From assembly GCA_030068145.1 (NCBI GenBank), contig JAPJBO010000547.1, forward strand, positions 62,001 to 126,000: 64,000 bases of DNA, in the 5' to 3' direction. The stretch is from Diplonema papillatum. Its lineage: Eukaryota > Euglenozoa > Diplonemea > Diplonemida > Diplonemidae. The translations under genes were made by a program, and so were the position numbers. Positions 39,222-49,745 of this stretch are shown one piece after another. Under the pieces are notes generated by a model that did not search any database, was not told the origin of the DNA, and saw only the letters and a program-made list of their open reading frames with translations. Numbering within the stretch: the stretch's first letter is position 1; each line of letters opens with the position of its first letter.

Positions 39222-42102
39222 TCTGAAGCCACCAACTACCATCACCTCACCCCTGAGCACTTACGGAACGGTCATCCTGCGCCCTCAACCGCAGGACACT
39301 TTAAGAAATTGACAGGACTGCTTCTCATCGGCCATCAAGGCTGCCCTCCAATACAGAGCTAGGACACGAGCTGTTTCATTTTTGGAAGCACCGACGGACA
39401 AAGAAAGTTGCTTGTAGTCGGCGTTTCTTCCATAGCTTGCCCGTCAAGACGATGCAGCAAGCGTTTCTCACTCTGCAGTGATCGGTACTTTTCCAATGTG
39501 AGAAAGGACTCATCGTTGCAGGGAACCTTTCCCCCCTCCCCACGCTATGATCTTCGATGCGAAAGCTGCCACGATGTTCCTGTGTGCGTGTGCGCAAGTG
39601 CGGCGAAAGCCCTTGAGTGTATATGAGTGAGCGTGCGAGGGAAGCACCATCACCCCGACGGTGACATACTCTCGTACTCTGACGACCTGCTTCGAACGGA
39701 TCTTCCTCAGTGGCCGAACCATCAGAGCCATTTCTCCTTGTTGAGCTCAAAAACAGGAGTTTTTTTCTTAAAGTGAACAAGAAGACAACCCGCGCAGCCG
39801 ACTTCAACTGCGCAAGCAACGGAAAACGAAGGGCTTCGCGGAAGAGATCCACGTCTTCCCAAGTGTGATGGACGTGGCTTTGAAACGAGCCCAGCGGTCA
39901 AAAATAACAAGACCACACTCAGGGAGCACATGTGCACGGTAACTGGGTTCATTATCCTCAGAGGGAAAAGTGCAGGCCGGGCACTCCACAGAGAACGACT
40001 GGGTGTGTTATAAGTACCAGTACGTGTCTCCCCTCACCCGCTTTCATCTCTTCCCTCAGGGAAGACCACGCTGGTTAGTTCACGTCAAACTGTTATATCG
40101 TTTCCCTGGAGAAAGCATGACCACTTCCAGTCTTGAAAGTAGTGCCCCGTGGCGGTTTGTTCGCCCGCTGGCTACGCTGTTCCTTCCACCATTGAGACAG
40201 GGCCTACAAAACCAGATGATCATTTTCCCGCTCAGGGGCCGAGGAGAGCTAACCCGCACAAAATAAATCCGGAATGCCTTATTCAGGCGGAAACCGCCCA
40301 AAGGCTTTTTCTTTGGCAGATTCGGATAAAATGTGGAGAGGCAGAAAAGGCAGCGTGCCCGCTACCGAGAGGAAGCATAGACTACCTTGCTAGATAGGAA
40401 CGCGGTGGTAACCCCTTTTGCCCTGTGAAGAACTATGGAGGTCAGCTAACCGAGATGGACGCTAGGTGATAGCTGGTATGTGGGTGCGATGGTCGTACGG
40501 TACTTCGTGTGCAAGTGTTGGTGCCTCCCGACACGAAGGGGTTGGGGCGTGATAGGTAGAGATGATGGAAAGCTTCCGTCAGATCGGGTCTTGTTTGTCC
40601 GCACTCTCCGGATGTGAGGAAGCACCAGCCATGTTTCAAGATGTCCAAGATGAAAATGCCTGCCCCCGGAAAGAAGCATCATTTTATTCGTGGGCGTAAG
40701 CACCCTTGCGGGGAAGCTCTTCCGTGTATCTCCATGCGGAAGGACACTGGATTTTTCTAAAAGACCGCGGGAAGGCGGCTGAACCGAGCCTCGTTCGTTG
40801 GCCTGCGGAAAATAAAGCCTCCGGGATAAAGGACGCTTGCTAAAGGGCCCGGAGAAGGGAAGTAAAATTCCCCATCGCCCCTTCCGTGTCGTAAGACCTG
40901 GTCGCTACTATCTTGTACGCAATAGTAATACAACCAACCCTGCCACTCGTTACTTGCGCAGTGCTGCCAGAAGCGGCAGTAGGGCATCGCTGGCCCGTCT
41001 TCGAAGGGAGTTTTGCTGTTCTCTTCAAGGTATCCACCGCCACCAAGAAATACAAAAGAATCGGGGGATTGGCAATTCCAAAAGGCACATCACGAACTTT
41101 ACTTGAACGGTGCACCCCCTTCCCCTTGACCCTCTCCTCGCCTTCTCATCTGCACGCAACCCGCAACGTTCTTTGCTCGACTATCCTCTTTTTGAAAAGC
41201 GAGAAAATGTTTACCCTCCCCGCCTACCCCCTTCTTTTCTCTTTTTTTTCTCCTTCCGTCGCGACTCCAACCCGTGCCTCGTAGCACACACAGCCACCGA
41301 GCAATATGAAAACCACCCAGAAGAAATGTGAAAACGGGTTTTGCCTGGAGGCTTTTCGCGTTATGCTGCAGATGCTTTGCTATATATTGTGTCTGTGTTT
41401 TCGTTCGTCTTCTCAACCATGGTTAGGTGCGCAAATGGTGTCAGCCGAAGCTGGCGAAGCCCGCTTCTACGCGTTCTTGTTCTGCCTCCTAAGCAGCGCA
41501 GATGCGTCTCCATTTTTCGTGGATACCTCTTGCTTCGCAGAGGAGTCGGAGCTTACGCACCGTGCCTTGGACCAGTGATGAACGCGTCCACCCAACAAAT
41601 GGCGACTTTCGCGTTTGCCAACCCCGCAAGTGTTCAGAGCAGTATTGAACTCTTCGCTAGTGATCATGCGAGTTTGTGCATGAGCAGTTGACCTCCGTGT
41701 AGTTCTGCGGAGTACGCAGAACTGCACATTATTTGGAAGACGCCTGGTAGCGCCACGCTCAACTTTGCCCGGTCCATCATCACCTCCAGCTTTCGCCTGC
41801 CCCAGGAAGGACCCCGAGGAGGCAACGTCTTCCCTGCGAACCAGAGCGAGAGCCAAAAAGCAAGGGTGTCACTATCTTGAAACCACCTGCTGCAAGGTGC
41901 AGCAGCAAAGGACAGAAAGAAAAGCTGCCCTGGAGTGGCTCTAGCAGAGAGGACTTGGGTGACACCAACTAAAAGCAGCCCCTGAGCGACAGCAGTCCTG
42001 AGGCTGTTCATTCAAGAATGGGGCTAGGGACGACCCCGACTTAAAAAGTGGCCGAACTGGGGTTTTGCACTCGGACATGCACCTGTCTGACTTTCTCTCG
42101 GC
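39222..42102. other. Long intergenic region, no supported gene
   Basis: No recognisable coding sequence. Short open frames with mixed composition occur at 41306-41691 and elsewhere, without domains. No RNA gene is evident. Confidence 0.4.
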
Positions 42103-42210
42103 GGTGTCACGGGATGTTTGGCAGCCGCCAGTGCATGCTAATCCATGTGGTTCACGTACTTAAAAGAACTCAATGCTAAACAAACATATACCGTGGACGG
42201 CGCCGAAGCT
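42103..42210 (+). mobile_element. Short LINE-derived element: 5' signature joined directly to LINE 3' tail
   Basis: GGTGTCACGGGAT..GGCAGCCGCC (42103-42129) resembles the sequence just upstream of the RT ORF at 49746-49772. It is followed at once by GTGCATGCTAATCCATGTGG and ACTTAAAAGAACTCAATGCT (42131-42180), the tail that follows the LINE ORF at 53856. The coding part is absent. This resembles the short non-autonomous derivatives that accompany trypanosome ingi-type LINEs; the comparison is by layout only. Confidence 0.6.
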
Positions 42211-44060
42211 TTACCATTCGGCTGACACCATTTGCGCACTTAACCATGGTTAAGAAGACGACTGAAAGCATAGACACAAAGATAGCTCAACGCATCTGCA
42301 GAATAACACGAAAGGCCTCTACTCAAAAACCCGTTTTCACATCTCTTCTTGAAACTACGCATTTCTTTCCACACGTCGTACTCGCGACCAGAGCTCATGC
42401 GAAGATAACCATTAGCTGGCGGAGTTCAGCCTCACAACGGGTAAACGGGTTTCCGAGAGACACCTGCCGAAACGCGTGCCTGAAAAGCAGGTGTGACACT
42501 CGTTCAACTCCAAATTCTGGGTGCCGTCTCCTACGTCGTCTCCCATGATTGGGCAATGGCCACCTATGCCTTCTTAGTGCCTTTTGCATGGGTCAACAAA
42601 GCTTCCACTGGTTCAATGTAACTTACAAACGAAATTCAAGTGTTGCAACGGATTGCAAAGCCCCTCACACTGGGACGTGGACTACAAATCTGCTGTGCCC
42701 TTCCTCAATGATCGAGTTATTTCTTGGCCGCTACGTCAAGACCGCAGTGTCCATTTCTCGTCCGCTGTCTCCATTGATTTCAAACCAGCCACGAATGCAA
42801 ACCAAAATAGCAATCAGAACATGACTAGTGTCGCCAAATCCACACCGAGCCCCGCGTTACTGTGATTGTGGTCGCACGCCTACAGTGTGTCTCTTTTTGC
42901 GATAATCAGTAACTACCTCTCAGAGAGCATACTTGTTACAGCTAAAAAAGGAACGTTGACAGCAGTTTAACCTGAACGCGTACAGGTCAAATCGCACAAA
43001 CAAAAAATTGCGTCTTTTTTTCTTTGATCTTTTTGCGTCTTGTTTGGCCTCGGTCTTTTTTGAAGGGCGGGTGCCATTTAGGGGGAACCGACCTGACAGG
43101 GTTGTTTGTTAGGTATCCCTGGGACGGAATGGCACGGTGTCAAGAGCCGCTTCAGTGTCCAGAAGACGTCCTGATTGACCTCGAGAAAGAAAACGGGAAG
43201 TTCGCAGCGAGCCGCCGGGCGGTGGAAACCGCCTAATTCACCGGGGCCGTGTCAATGGATGGGTCATCCAGGGAAACAAGGCTTCAGCCCGGCGAGCCGT
43301 TTTAGGCGTTACAGTTGCTGCCACAGCAGCTAAATAATAAAATAAAAAAAAATGTACGCTGTTTGTGACCGCGGTGTGGTAGACAGTACCACACCGCAGG
43401 ATAGTGCCGTCGATCGGGGTTTGTGTGGGGTCAATCGCAGACAAACCGCATTTGGTAGAAAACTAAAAAAGAAAACCAAGGGGAGACCCCCATGTAGGAC
43501 CCCACAGGAAGGAACTTCACCAAAAAACAAGTCTCGCCGGTAGAAAAACCCTACCTTGTGGGTGGGCTGGTCTGACACTTGCTGCCGTTGGGGGGAAGGT
43601 TATAACAATACTGTCGACCGCGGAAACACAACACGGTGTCTGCAGCACTAAAGCTATCCAGAGTCAGGCAGGCGACTTTCGGGACGCAGGGGAGGAGTCG
43701 CAACGGCAGCCGTGGCACCGTGGGTTGCAACCGACTGGCAAGCACGCAAACTCTGCGGAGGCTGCATGGAACGGCGGCCCTGTTGTCCGCAGGGCGATCG
43801 TGCCCTTTAGAACAAATGAGGAATGCGCCGTCGTGGGGGATGCCCCGAACGAAAAGCGCTTGCCGCGTGCTCTCAGTCAACGCATGAGCACCACATCTAA
43901 GCTACGGACTGGAAGCCGACTCGGCGAGAGTCTACGGGGGACGCATGAGTGGTTTAGCCGCACGCAGCGCTGCAAAAAATGTATTCGCGAACGGGTCTGC
44001 CACCAAGCACCCAGCGGAAAGGGCATCCTGGCTCAAGCACGAGTTAAAATCTAGTCTGAT
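42211..44060. other. Intergenic region, no supported gene
   Basis: It includes a small perfect hairpin GCGGTGTGGTA / TACCACACCGC at 43371-43399. A copy of the phrase CGCCGGTAGAAAAACC...TGACACTTGCTGCCG lies at 43540-43590, recurring at 18745-18805 and partly at 35935-35960. No coding region is supported. Confidence 0.45.
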
Positions 44061-44099
44061 ACGTAAGACTTTCCAGTGCCGCCACTCACCGACCACCAT

Positions 44100-44183
44100 G
44101 CACAAATCTGACGTTCGCAAACAACAAAAGGTTGAAAGATACCAATCTGTGCGCCATACGGGATCGTCGGAAACACAAAAGAA
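44100..44183. repeat. Dispersed repeat block upstream of the membrane protein gene
   Basis: GTTGAAAGATACCAATCTGT, then an ACGGGATCGTCGGA stretch and AACACAAAAG, recurs at about 61396-61445 as GTCGAGAGACACCAATCTGT with the same following blocks. In both places it lies upstream of a possible coding start. Confidence 0.6.
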
Positions 44184-45292
44184 ATGTCGGTCCATCGGCG
44201 TGCCACTTGGGGCTCCGTGCTGGCCGCAGCCTCGGCCGATTCGTATTTCGGCGGAATGCAGTACTTGGTGTTGCCTTTCCTTGCCGTGTACCTGTTCGTG
44301 ATCGCCTGCTATACGTCGACGACGTTGCCGCTCGAAGCAGCGACGCGCCTGAATGCCACCGAGGGCCCCCAAACGTTGCTGCTGCTGTACGAAGCGCCCG
44401 ACGCGCTCTTCATGGTGCTGCGTGATACGTTCTCGGGAGCGTCGCTGAGTGCGCACTCGTGGGCGGGCATCGCGTTGGTCGTCACGGCGCACGCGCAGAA
44501 ACACACCATTCCTGGGATGGCTTGCGGCCGTGGGACGGCTCGTGTGCTACACAGGTATCGCATGCGCCTTTTTTTTTTGAAAATTTCGGACTGACGATCC
44601 CAGCCTGCATCTGTATTTCGTGGTAATAATGTCACGGTCTGTCGGGCTCCTGTTGCGCTGGTGGGGAGTCATTCCCGCTCATATGCGCATAACGCGAGGC
44701 CAAGAGCGGAAGGGGGCAATTTTGCCGCGCTTTCGTCGTGGTGCAACTCCGGAACCGAGAACATCGCGGAACTGAGCCCAACCGGCAAAGGACGAAGATC
44801 GCCGGAATCGGGACAACGATGCCACACACCCATGGGCTAGACTCCGCTCAGGGGTTACCCATTACTGAGAACACACACACACACCCACAGGTACGTCTTC
44901 GGGCCGATGACGCTAGTCCTCGCATCGGTCATGGCGTACTATGGGTACGATCTCCGGCGTGCATCAGACTTCCCCGCCTTTAATCAAGCGATGGTGGCAT
45001 TCGTGGCGCCGTGGATCGTACTGGTCCCGACAGTCGTCGGCTCGGCAAGAATAGGGTACAAGCGGACGCACGCCGTTCTCGGCGATTGCCTCGTCAAGGC
45101 AACCGTAGCAGTTCCTCTCGCCCGCACCCTGGGCGCTTTTCTGCAGCGCTGGCCGGCCGACGTGTTCAGCCATGCTGAAGGGTACTACCTCGGCATATTT
45201 GTCGCCGCTTTCATCGTTGCCGCTTGGACTTGTCTCGACGCGTACCTCTTCGTGAGACGAGAATCCCGATCGCGCCACCTAAAAGCGTGCTG
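44184..45292 (+). CDS. Multi-pass membrane protein, two exons, family unrecognised
   Basis: Exon 1 is 44184-44554 and exon 2 is 44891-45292. The intron is GTATCG...CACCCACAG, phase 2, and restores an Arg codon. The joined protein has about 257 residues. Membrane segments: about residues 26-43 (core YLVLPFLAVYLFVIACY), and in exon 2 a first helix from FGPMTLVLASVMAYYGY, a second from MVAFVAPWIVLVPTVVG and a last from YYLGIFVAAFIVAAWTCL, with a basic tail. An N-glycosylation sequon (N57) lies in the loop after the first helix. I do not recognise the family. Oddity: near 44506-44554 the called frame is Gly/Arg-rich while the +1 frame reads PFLGWLAAVGRLVCYTG, which would suit a membrane helix. 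Exon 1 may therefore contain a one-base indel, although the called frame is the one that splices in phase. Confidence 0.6.
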
Positions 45293-45983
45293 AGAAAGCC
45301 GATCCGACCACGGCGTACGGAGTTCGGATGTTCAGCCTGTTGTCGCCACCTTCCTTCGACAGTCGTCGCCTCGGCAGGCAAGGATTCAAGCGGGGGCACC
45401 TCACAAAGCGGGATGTCAGAGCAGATTTAGGTCCGGGCTTGAGTTGAGTAAGGTGCTGTGAGTGGCGCTCTCCGGGTTCTACCCGCCGCGGCTCCCGATT
45501 TCTTCCGGGCCTTCCTTCCAGGGCTCGGTAGCCCGGCTGATAGCCCAGCGCGAGACGAAGGTGACCACCTGGAGGTACGAGCCTCACCGAAACCTCACGG
45601 CCAGCACATCGACCTCACCGACTCGTCTTCAACCGCATCCGCAACCACAACCACGACCAATCATACCACATCCACGGCCGAACGAGGAGCTTCTTCATCT
45701 CAACCAGACCACTCGTCGACTGTCCGCGCCCCTTCAAATGACCGAGCACGATCCACAAGTCGGGAAACATATCGATGTATCCACTGCGGACAGCGGTCAC
45801 TAAAGCTGGTTCACCATTCGTGGGAGAAATAGGTCTCAGAATTTACATGAGGCAATGCTCCCAAAATCCAAACCTGAAACGGTTACATGCCCAGTTTCAC
45901 TGGAGTGCCCGTTCCCGGCGAGCTACGAGGGAACGAACCTGTAAGAGTGCCAACACTACTCTTTCTATAACGTACATATAGCA
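45293..45983. other. Spacer with a possible zinc-finger-bearing open frame (45458-45832)
   Basis: A plus-strand frame without ATG is open for about 125 codons. It is Ser/Thr/His-rich and ends in YRCIHCGQRSLKLVHHSWEK, which has a Cys2-His2-like arrangement. It lies just before LINE-derived sequence and could be a LINE ORF remnant. Evidence is weak. Confidence 0.3.
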
Positions 45984-46082
45984 GGTGTCACGGGATAAGC
46001 CGGCAGCCGCTGCTTACCGGCACAGTGCATGTTAATCCGTGTGGTTCATGTACTTAAAAGAACTCAATGCTTAACGGCTTAT
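45984..46082 (+). mobile_element. Short LINE-derived element (5' signature plus 3' tail)
   Basis: GGTGTCACGGGATAAGCCGG and CAGCCGCTGCTTACCGGC lead directly into GTGCATGTTAATCCGTGTGG (46025) and ACTTAAAAGAACTCAATGCT. It has the same organisation as 42103-42210, with an extra hairpin-forming GCTTACCGGC. The LINE fragment beginning at 46083 abuts it, so this unit formed the insertion site or the upstream half of a tandem. Confidence 0.65.
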
Positions 46083-47290
46083 CAAGCTGGCGGCACAGCA
46101 AGGGCTGGGAAGCTGCATGAGAGGAGAGAGGGTGTGCCCGACGAAGTCGCTGTCGTTCATGGGCATCACGGGGATATCGGGTATACGGCCCAGGCCACGC
46201 TTTCGCGAGGCACACACGGGGACGATACTTGAGGAACAAGTGAAACGAAGCGATGTAGGGACGCAGTGCCCGACGTACCCTGACTGGACGATCGGGAGAG
46301 CGGCGAGGTGGGCCCTGCCTGCCCCACCACAACTGCACCCAGACCCCGTGCATATGCCGGGTGTCGGTATAGAGAAGGCACTCGTCACGTGCGCGACCCA
46401 TCACAAAGGGAAGTGTGAGGCGTGCAGAGCACTCGTCCGAAGGGACGTTCCCACGGTAGAGATGTGCTGCCGGCACCATCACCACGCGAACGATGGGCAG
46501 CCGATCGCGGTGTGCACAGAGCACAGCACGACGAAGTGCGGCGAGTGCAAGACGGCGGCGGCGTGTTGCCGCAGCGGGCATCATGCCTGCCGCACGCATG
46601 GCAGAGCCACCTGCCAAGAGTGCAGAAGGCTCCCTACGCTGACGCAGAGGCGACCGGCGGCATGTTGCAGCCGCGGCCACCACCAGTCCAACAAGACGAA
46701 CGTCCAGTCAACCCCCGGACGCAGCAAGAAGAAGAGGCCCTCCTCACCCACCCAGGTGAGTGTACAGCGGGAAACGCCAGTAGGAAAGCGAGCGGCGCGA
46801 GCGCCGCTCGCGGCAACGAAAAAGGAAACAGCGTCGACCGGACGGGCAACCAAGAGGCCGCCACCAACGCCAGGAACCAGCGAACGACCAGCGCGGAAGA
46901 AGAGGGTGCTCGGCACCCCGAAGGAAGGCCCGATCGCCGGCCGCAAGCGGAAGAAGACGAAGGCGACCACACCCGACTCAGTGGTGCATCGAAGGAAGAA
47001 GAAGGTTCCGAGGGCAAGCAGCTCTCAGAAACGACCGGGGACCACGGGCACACCAATGCCCTCGAAAGTGGAAAACGGGCACTCCTGCCCGCCATCGTAC
47101 TCGCCGACTCAGTCTTTGGAATCGCAAGAAAGCCAAACCCCGCTAGCTCCACAAATGCTCGACCTTGACGACGCAATGGCAGGTGACGACGTCATCCGAT
47201 AACCTGACTTTCAAGGCAGTGCATGCTAATCCATGTGGTTCATGTACTTAAAAGAACTCAATGCTTAACGGCTTATAACGTGGGCGGCCC
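46083..47290 (+). mobile_element. 5'-truncated LINE copy: C-terminal Cys/His domain and 3' tail only
   Basis: It is about 98% identical by eye to 52712-53925. It starts abruptly inside the ORF (KLAAQQGLGS) and keeps the reading frame from there to a stop at 47200-47202. The predicted end ..MLDLDDAMAGDDVIR is the original C-terminus; the long copy at 49.8 kb has lost it by a frameshift. The conserved tail from 47219 on is followed by CAATGCTTAACGGCTTA, the same phrase that precedes the fragment at 46068-46080. The fragment is therefore flanked by direct repeats of the LINE tail. Confidence 0.9.
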
Positions 47291-47584
47291 TGAGATTACC
47301 CCCTCACCCCCACAGGGAACCCAGAAGTATTCGGAAAACCCCGAAAAGCTTGATCCAGGCTGGTGTACGTTGAAAAAACGCCCGCAGAAATTACTGACGG
47401 GGTGACCATAATTGACCCATGAAGGACCCATGAAGACCCCTCTTTTGCCGAACGAAGTTGTGGAGATGTGTCGGCTCTGCCCCAAGACGCCGTACATCGG
47501 CGAAAACGGCACTGAAACACCGCCCAAAACCACCACGTAACGGTCTAAATCTGCAAATCCCGGAAGCCTTCAAACTAATACCCT

Positions 47585-47740
47585 GATTTTTTTTTTGGCC
47601 AAAAAAAAAAAAAAAACCGAAAAAAATTTGGGCCAAAAAAAAAATCCAAAAAAAATTCCGAAAAATTTTTGGGCCAAAAAAAAAAAATCCGAAAAAATTT
47701 CCGAAAAATTTTTGGGCCAAAAAAAAAAATCCGAAACCAC
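47585..47740. repeat. Tandem repeat of GGGCCAAAAAAAAA..TCCGAAAAATTT
   Basis: Four units of about 40-48 bp, each with GGGCCA, an A run, TCCGAAAAAATTTCCG and an AATTTTT run. The GGGCCA plus A-run phrase is also found in the termini of the inverted-repeat element at 22937-24520. Confidence 0.85.
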
Positions 47741-48782
47741 CCAATCCAACTATGTGTATGTACACACACGAAACAGAGATCTTACGAATCAGCGAAAAAG
47801 CGAGCAAAAAAGAGTGTTTACAAACCCTGGAGGAAGTCTGAAAAAACCCTCAGGTGACACCACTTTATCTTTAGCCATACTTCAACCTTCTTGCATGTTG
47901 GTGCCAACCCGTGGGCGGTTCCCTTTGGTACTCCGCTGCAGTGTTGGCCTGCCAACATGCTCAGCTCATGCTGGAGGTGGAAGTACTGCGTTGCCATACT
48001 AGTTCCCCCCTAGATCAGCAGCGGATCGCCGAGCTCAACTTGGTTATGCCCATTCAAGCCCGACCTTTGGGTCCTTCTTTGAGACCCGTGGAGGTAAAAC
48101 GAGAAATCCGGTGCAACCCGACGTTTCTCACCGGGTGGTGCCCTCCCGGTGCAGCACCGTAGTCGCCGCCTCGGCGCGACTCGACGCACACTTCTTCTCG
48201 TGAGACGAAGTCCATGCTTGCTCTCGTCCGCAACATCGTGTCTTCAAGCTAGCTTCACAACCCACACTTTCTTCCGCCTTCCTCCAGCTTGCAGCTTGGA
48301 GATGGAAATGTGACGAACGAACGTTTTTATACAAGTGTGTCGCGAATGTCTGTTGCAGGGCCCAGCTCTTGTACACAGCAAACGATACGCCGGTCACACA
48401 CACACACACACTCACACGTACCCGCGCGGCGCTCTCTCTCCCTCTCTCGCTCTCGCTCTTCTTTTCCAACAGTTTGCGCCGCCAATCTTGCGGCCGTGCA
48501 TCGTTGGATTATTCTCGTCGATGAAGCGCACACCACCACCCCGAGTGTGACGAGCTACAGCCGATGACGGTCCGCCTTATGCGTCAAGGGACCGAAACAC
48601 GGCGCAGACGGGACCAGTGCGGTGTTGAGCACATACCCATTTCAAGCACGATCACCCGGGCGCTTGGAGGGAGTCCCCCGGGCGAAACCCCCAGACGGCA
48701 GCTTAGTGCCGCGAGCGCGTTTTGAATAAGTGCCTGGGGGCCGTCCTGATAAACCAGTCCCTGAAGGTCAGGCGGTCAGGCA

Positions 48783-48793
48783 CCACACACACA

Positions 48794-48846
<53 letters not shown>
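48783..48846. repeat. (AC)n microsatellite
   Basis: A run of about 32 AC dinucleotides with one CTC interruption near its start. Confidence 0.97.
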
Positions 48847-48849
<3 letters not shown>

Positions 48850-48984
48850 CACGGGCGGCAGGAGCCTCGACAGCAACCTAAAAAGGGCGGAAAACTGGGC
48901 CTACACCCCGCGCAGGGATTGCCCACAACTGAGATTTAACACGCACGCACCCACACCAAAAGGAGGAACCCGAAAGCCACAGCC

Positions 48985-49590
48985 ATGCGCGCGTCGACGA
49001 CACCTGCCGCGGCGGTGTCCCGCGGCCCCCGCAAGAAGCCGTTCGGCTACGACTTCGTCATGGGCATGTCGCCGTCGTTCGTGGTCGCGTCGCTGCTGCT
49101 GATGCTGTTCATCTTCTTCTGGCAGAACTGGGAGCTCGACCGCCTCGTCGGCGCAGAGGCGCAGCTGCGGGTCCGCCGCGTGCTGGACGGCGACCAGTTC
49201 CTCGCCAACACGGAGGACGGATACCTCGTCAAAGTGCGGCTCCGCGCCGTCGACGCCCCGGAGCTGGAGCAGCCGTTCGGCCGCGAAGCCTCGGCCGCCC
49301 TCAGCGAGAAGCTGACCGCGGCGCACACCGACGTGATCGCGTTCTTCTACGAGCGCGACCACGAGGGGCGGTACATCGCCGACATCTTCACGCAGCACGG
49401 CGTCTCGGCCGAGTTCCACTACGTCCAGGCGCACATGGTGCGCCGCGGGCTCGCGTGGCACTTCGGCGCGTTCGACCGCCGCGTCCGCCTCAAGGAAATG
49501 ATGGAAAACGCCACCGCGGCGAAGATCGGGCTGTGGAGCGACGAAGCGCCCGTGGCCCCGTGGCGGTTTCGCCGGCAGGCTGAAAAAGAA
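48985..49590 (+). CDS. Membrane-anchored staphylococcal-nuclease-fold (TNase) protein, first exon
   Basis: A calcium-dependent SNase-type nuclease, predicted to be anchored by one N-terminal membrane helix (about residues 31-46, core SFVVASLLLMLFIFFW) after a basic cytosolic stub. The domain runs from about 60 to 198: VRRVLDGDQF (63-72), VRLRAVDAPELEQPFG (84-99) with the active-site Arg (R85 or R87) and E93, then EGRYIADIF with R129, corresponding to the second catalytic Arg. The family's closing motif is present as AKIGLWSDEAPVAPWRFRR (179-197). All catalytic positions look intact, so it should be active, on RNA or DNA, on the non-cytosolic side. The ATG at 48985 is a clean start. The frame reaches GAA|GTATGCC, a 5' splice site like those of other genes here, so 202 codons form exon 1. 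The remaining exon was not found; a 4.2-kb LINE lies in the intron. Confidence 0.88.
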
Positions 49591-49745
49591 GTATGCCGCT
49601 CCCTTCCCCGCACTTTGAAAACCCCCTTTTTTAAAGAAGAACGGACGAAGGAAGGAGGAAGTGGAACCATACCGTATGGTTTCAAACCACGGAGTCCTGG
49701 ACTCCTTTCCCACACTTTTTCTGCGAAGCAGACGCACAAAGGGAC

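Larger units (their letters stand above)
47291..48984. other. Intergenic region with A-rich and CA repeats
   Basis: No gene is supported. Contents: the A/GGCC tandem repeat (47585-47740), a block at 48545-48615 resembling 20120-20180, CA-rich tracts at 48397-48420 and a long (AC)n run at 48783-48846 just upstream of the nuclease gene. Confidence 0.5.

Noticed and set aside
46029-46232. Alternative small genes at the start of the LINE fragment
   Set aside because: They are out of frame with the LINE ORF and built from LINE tail sequence.
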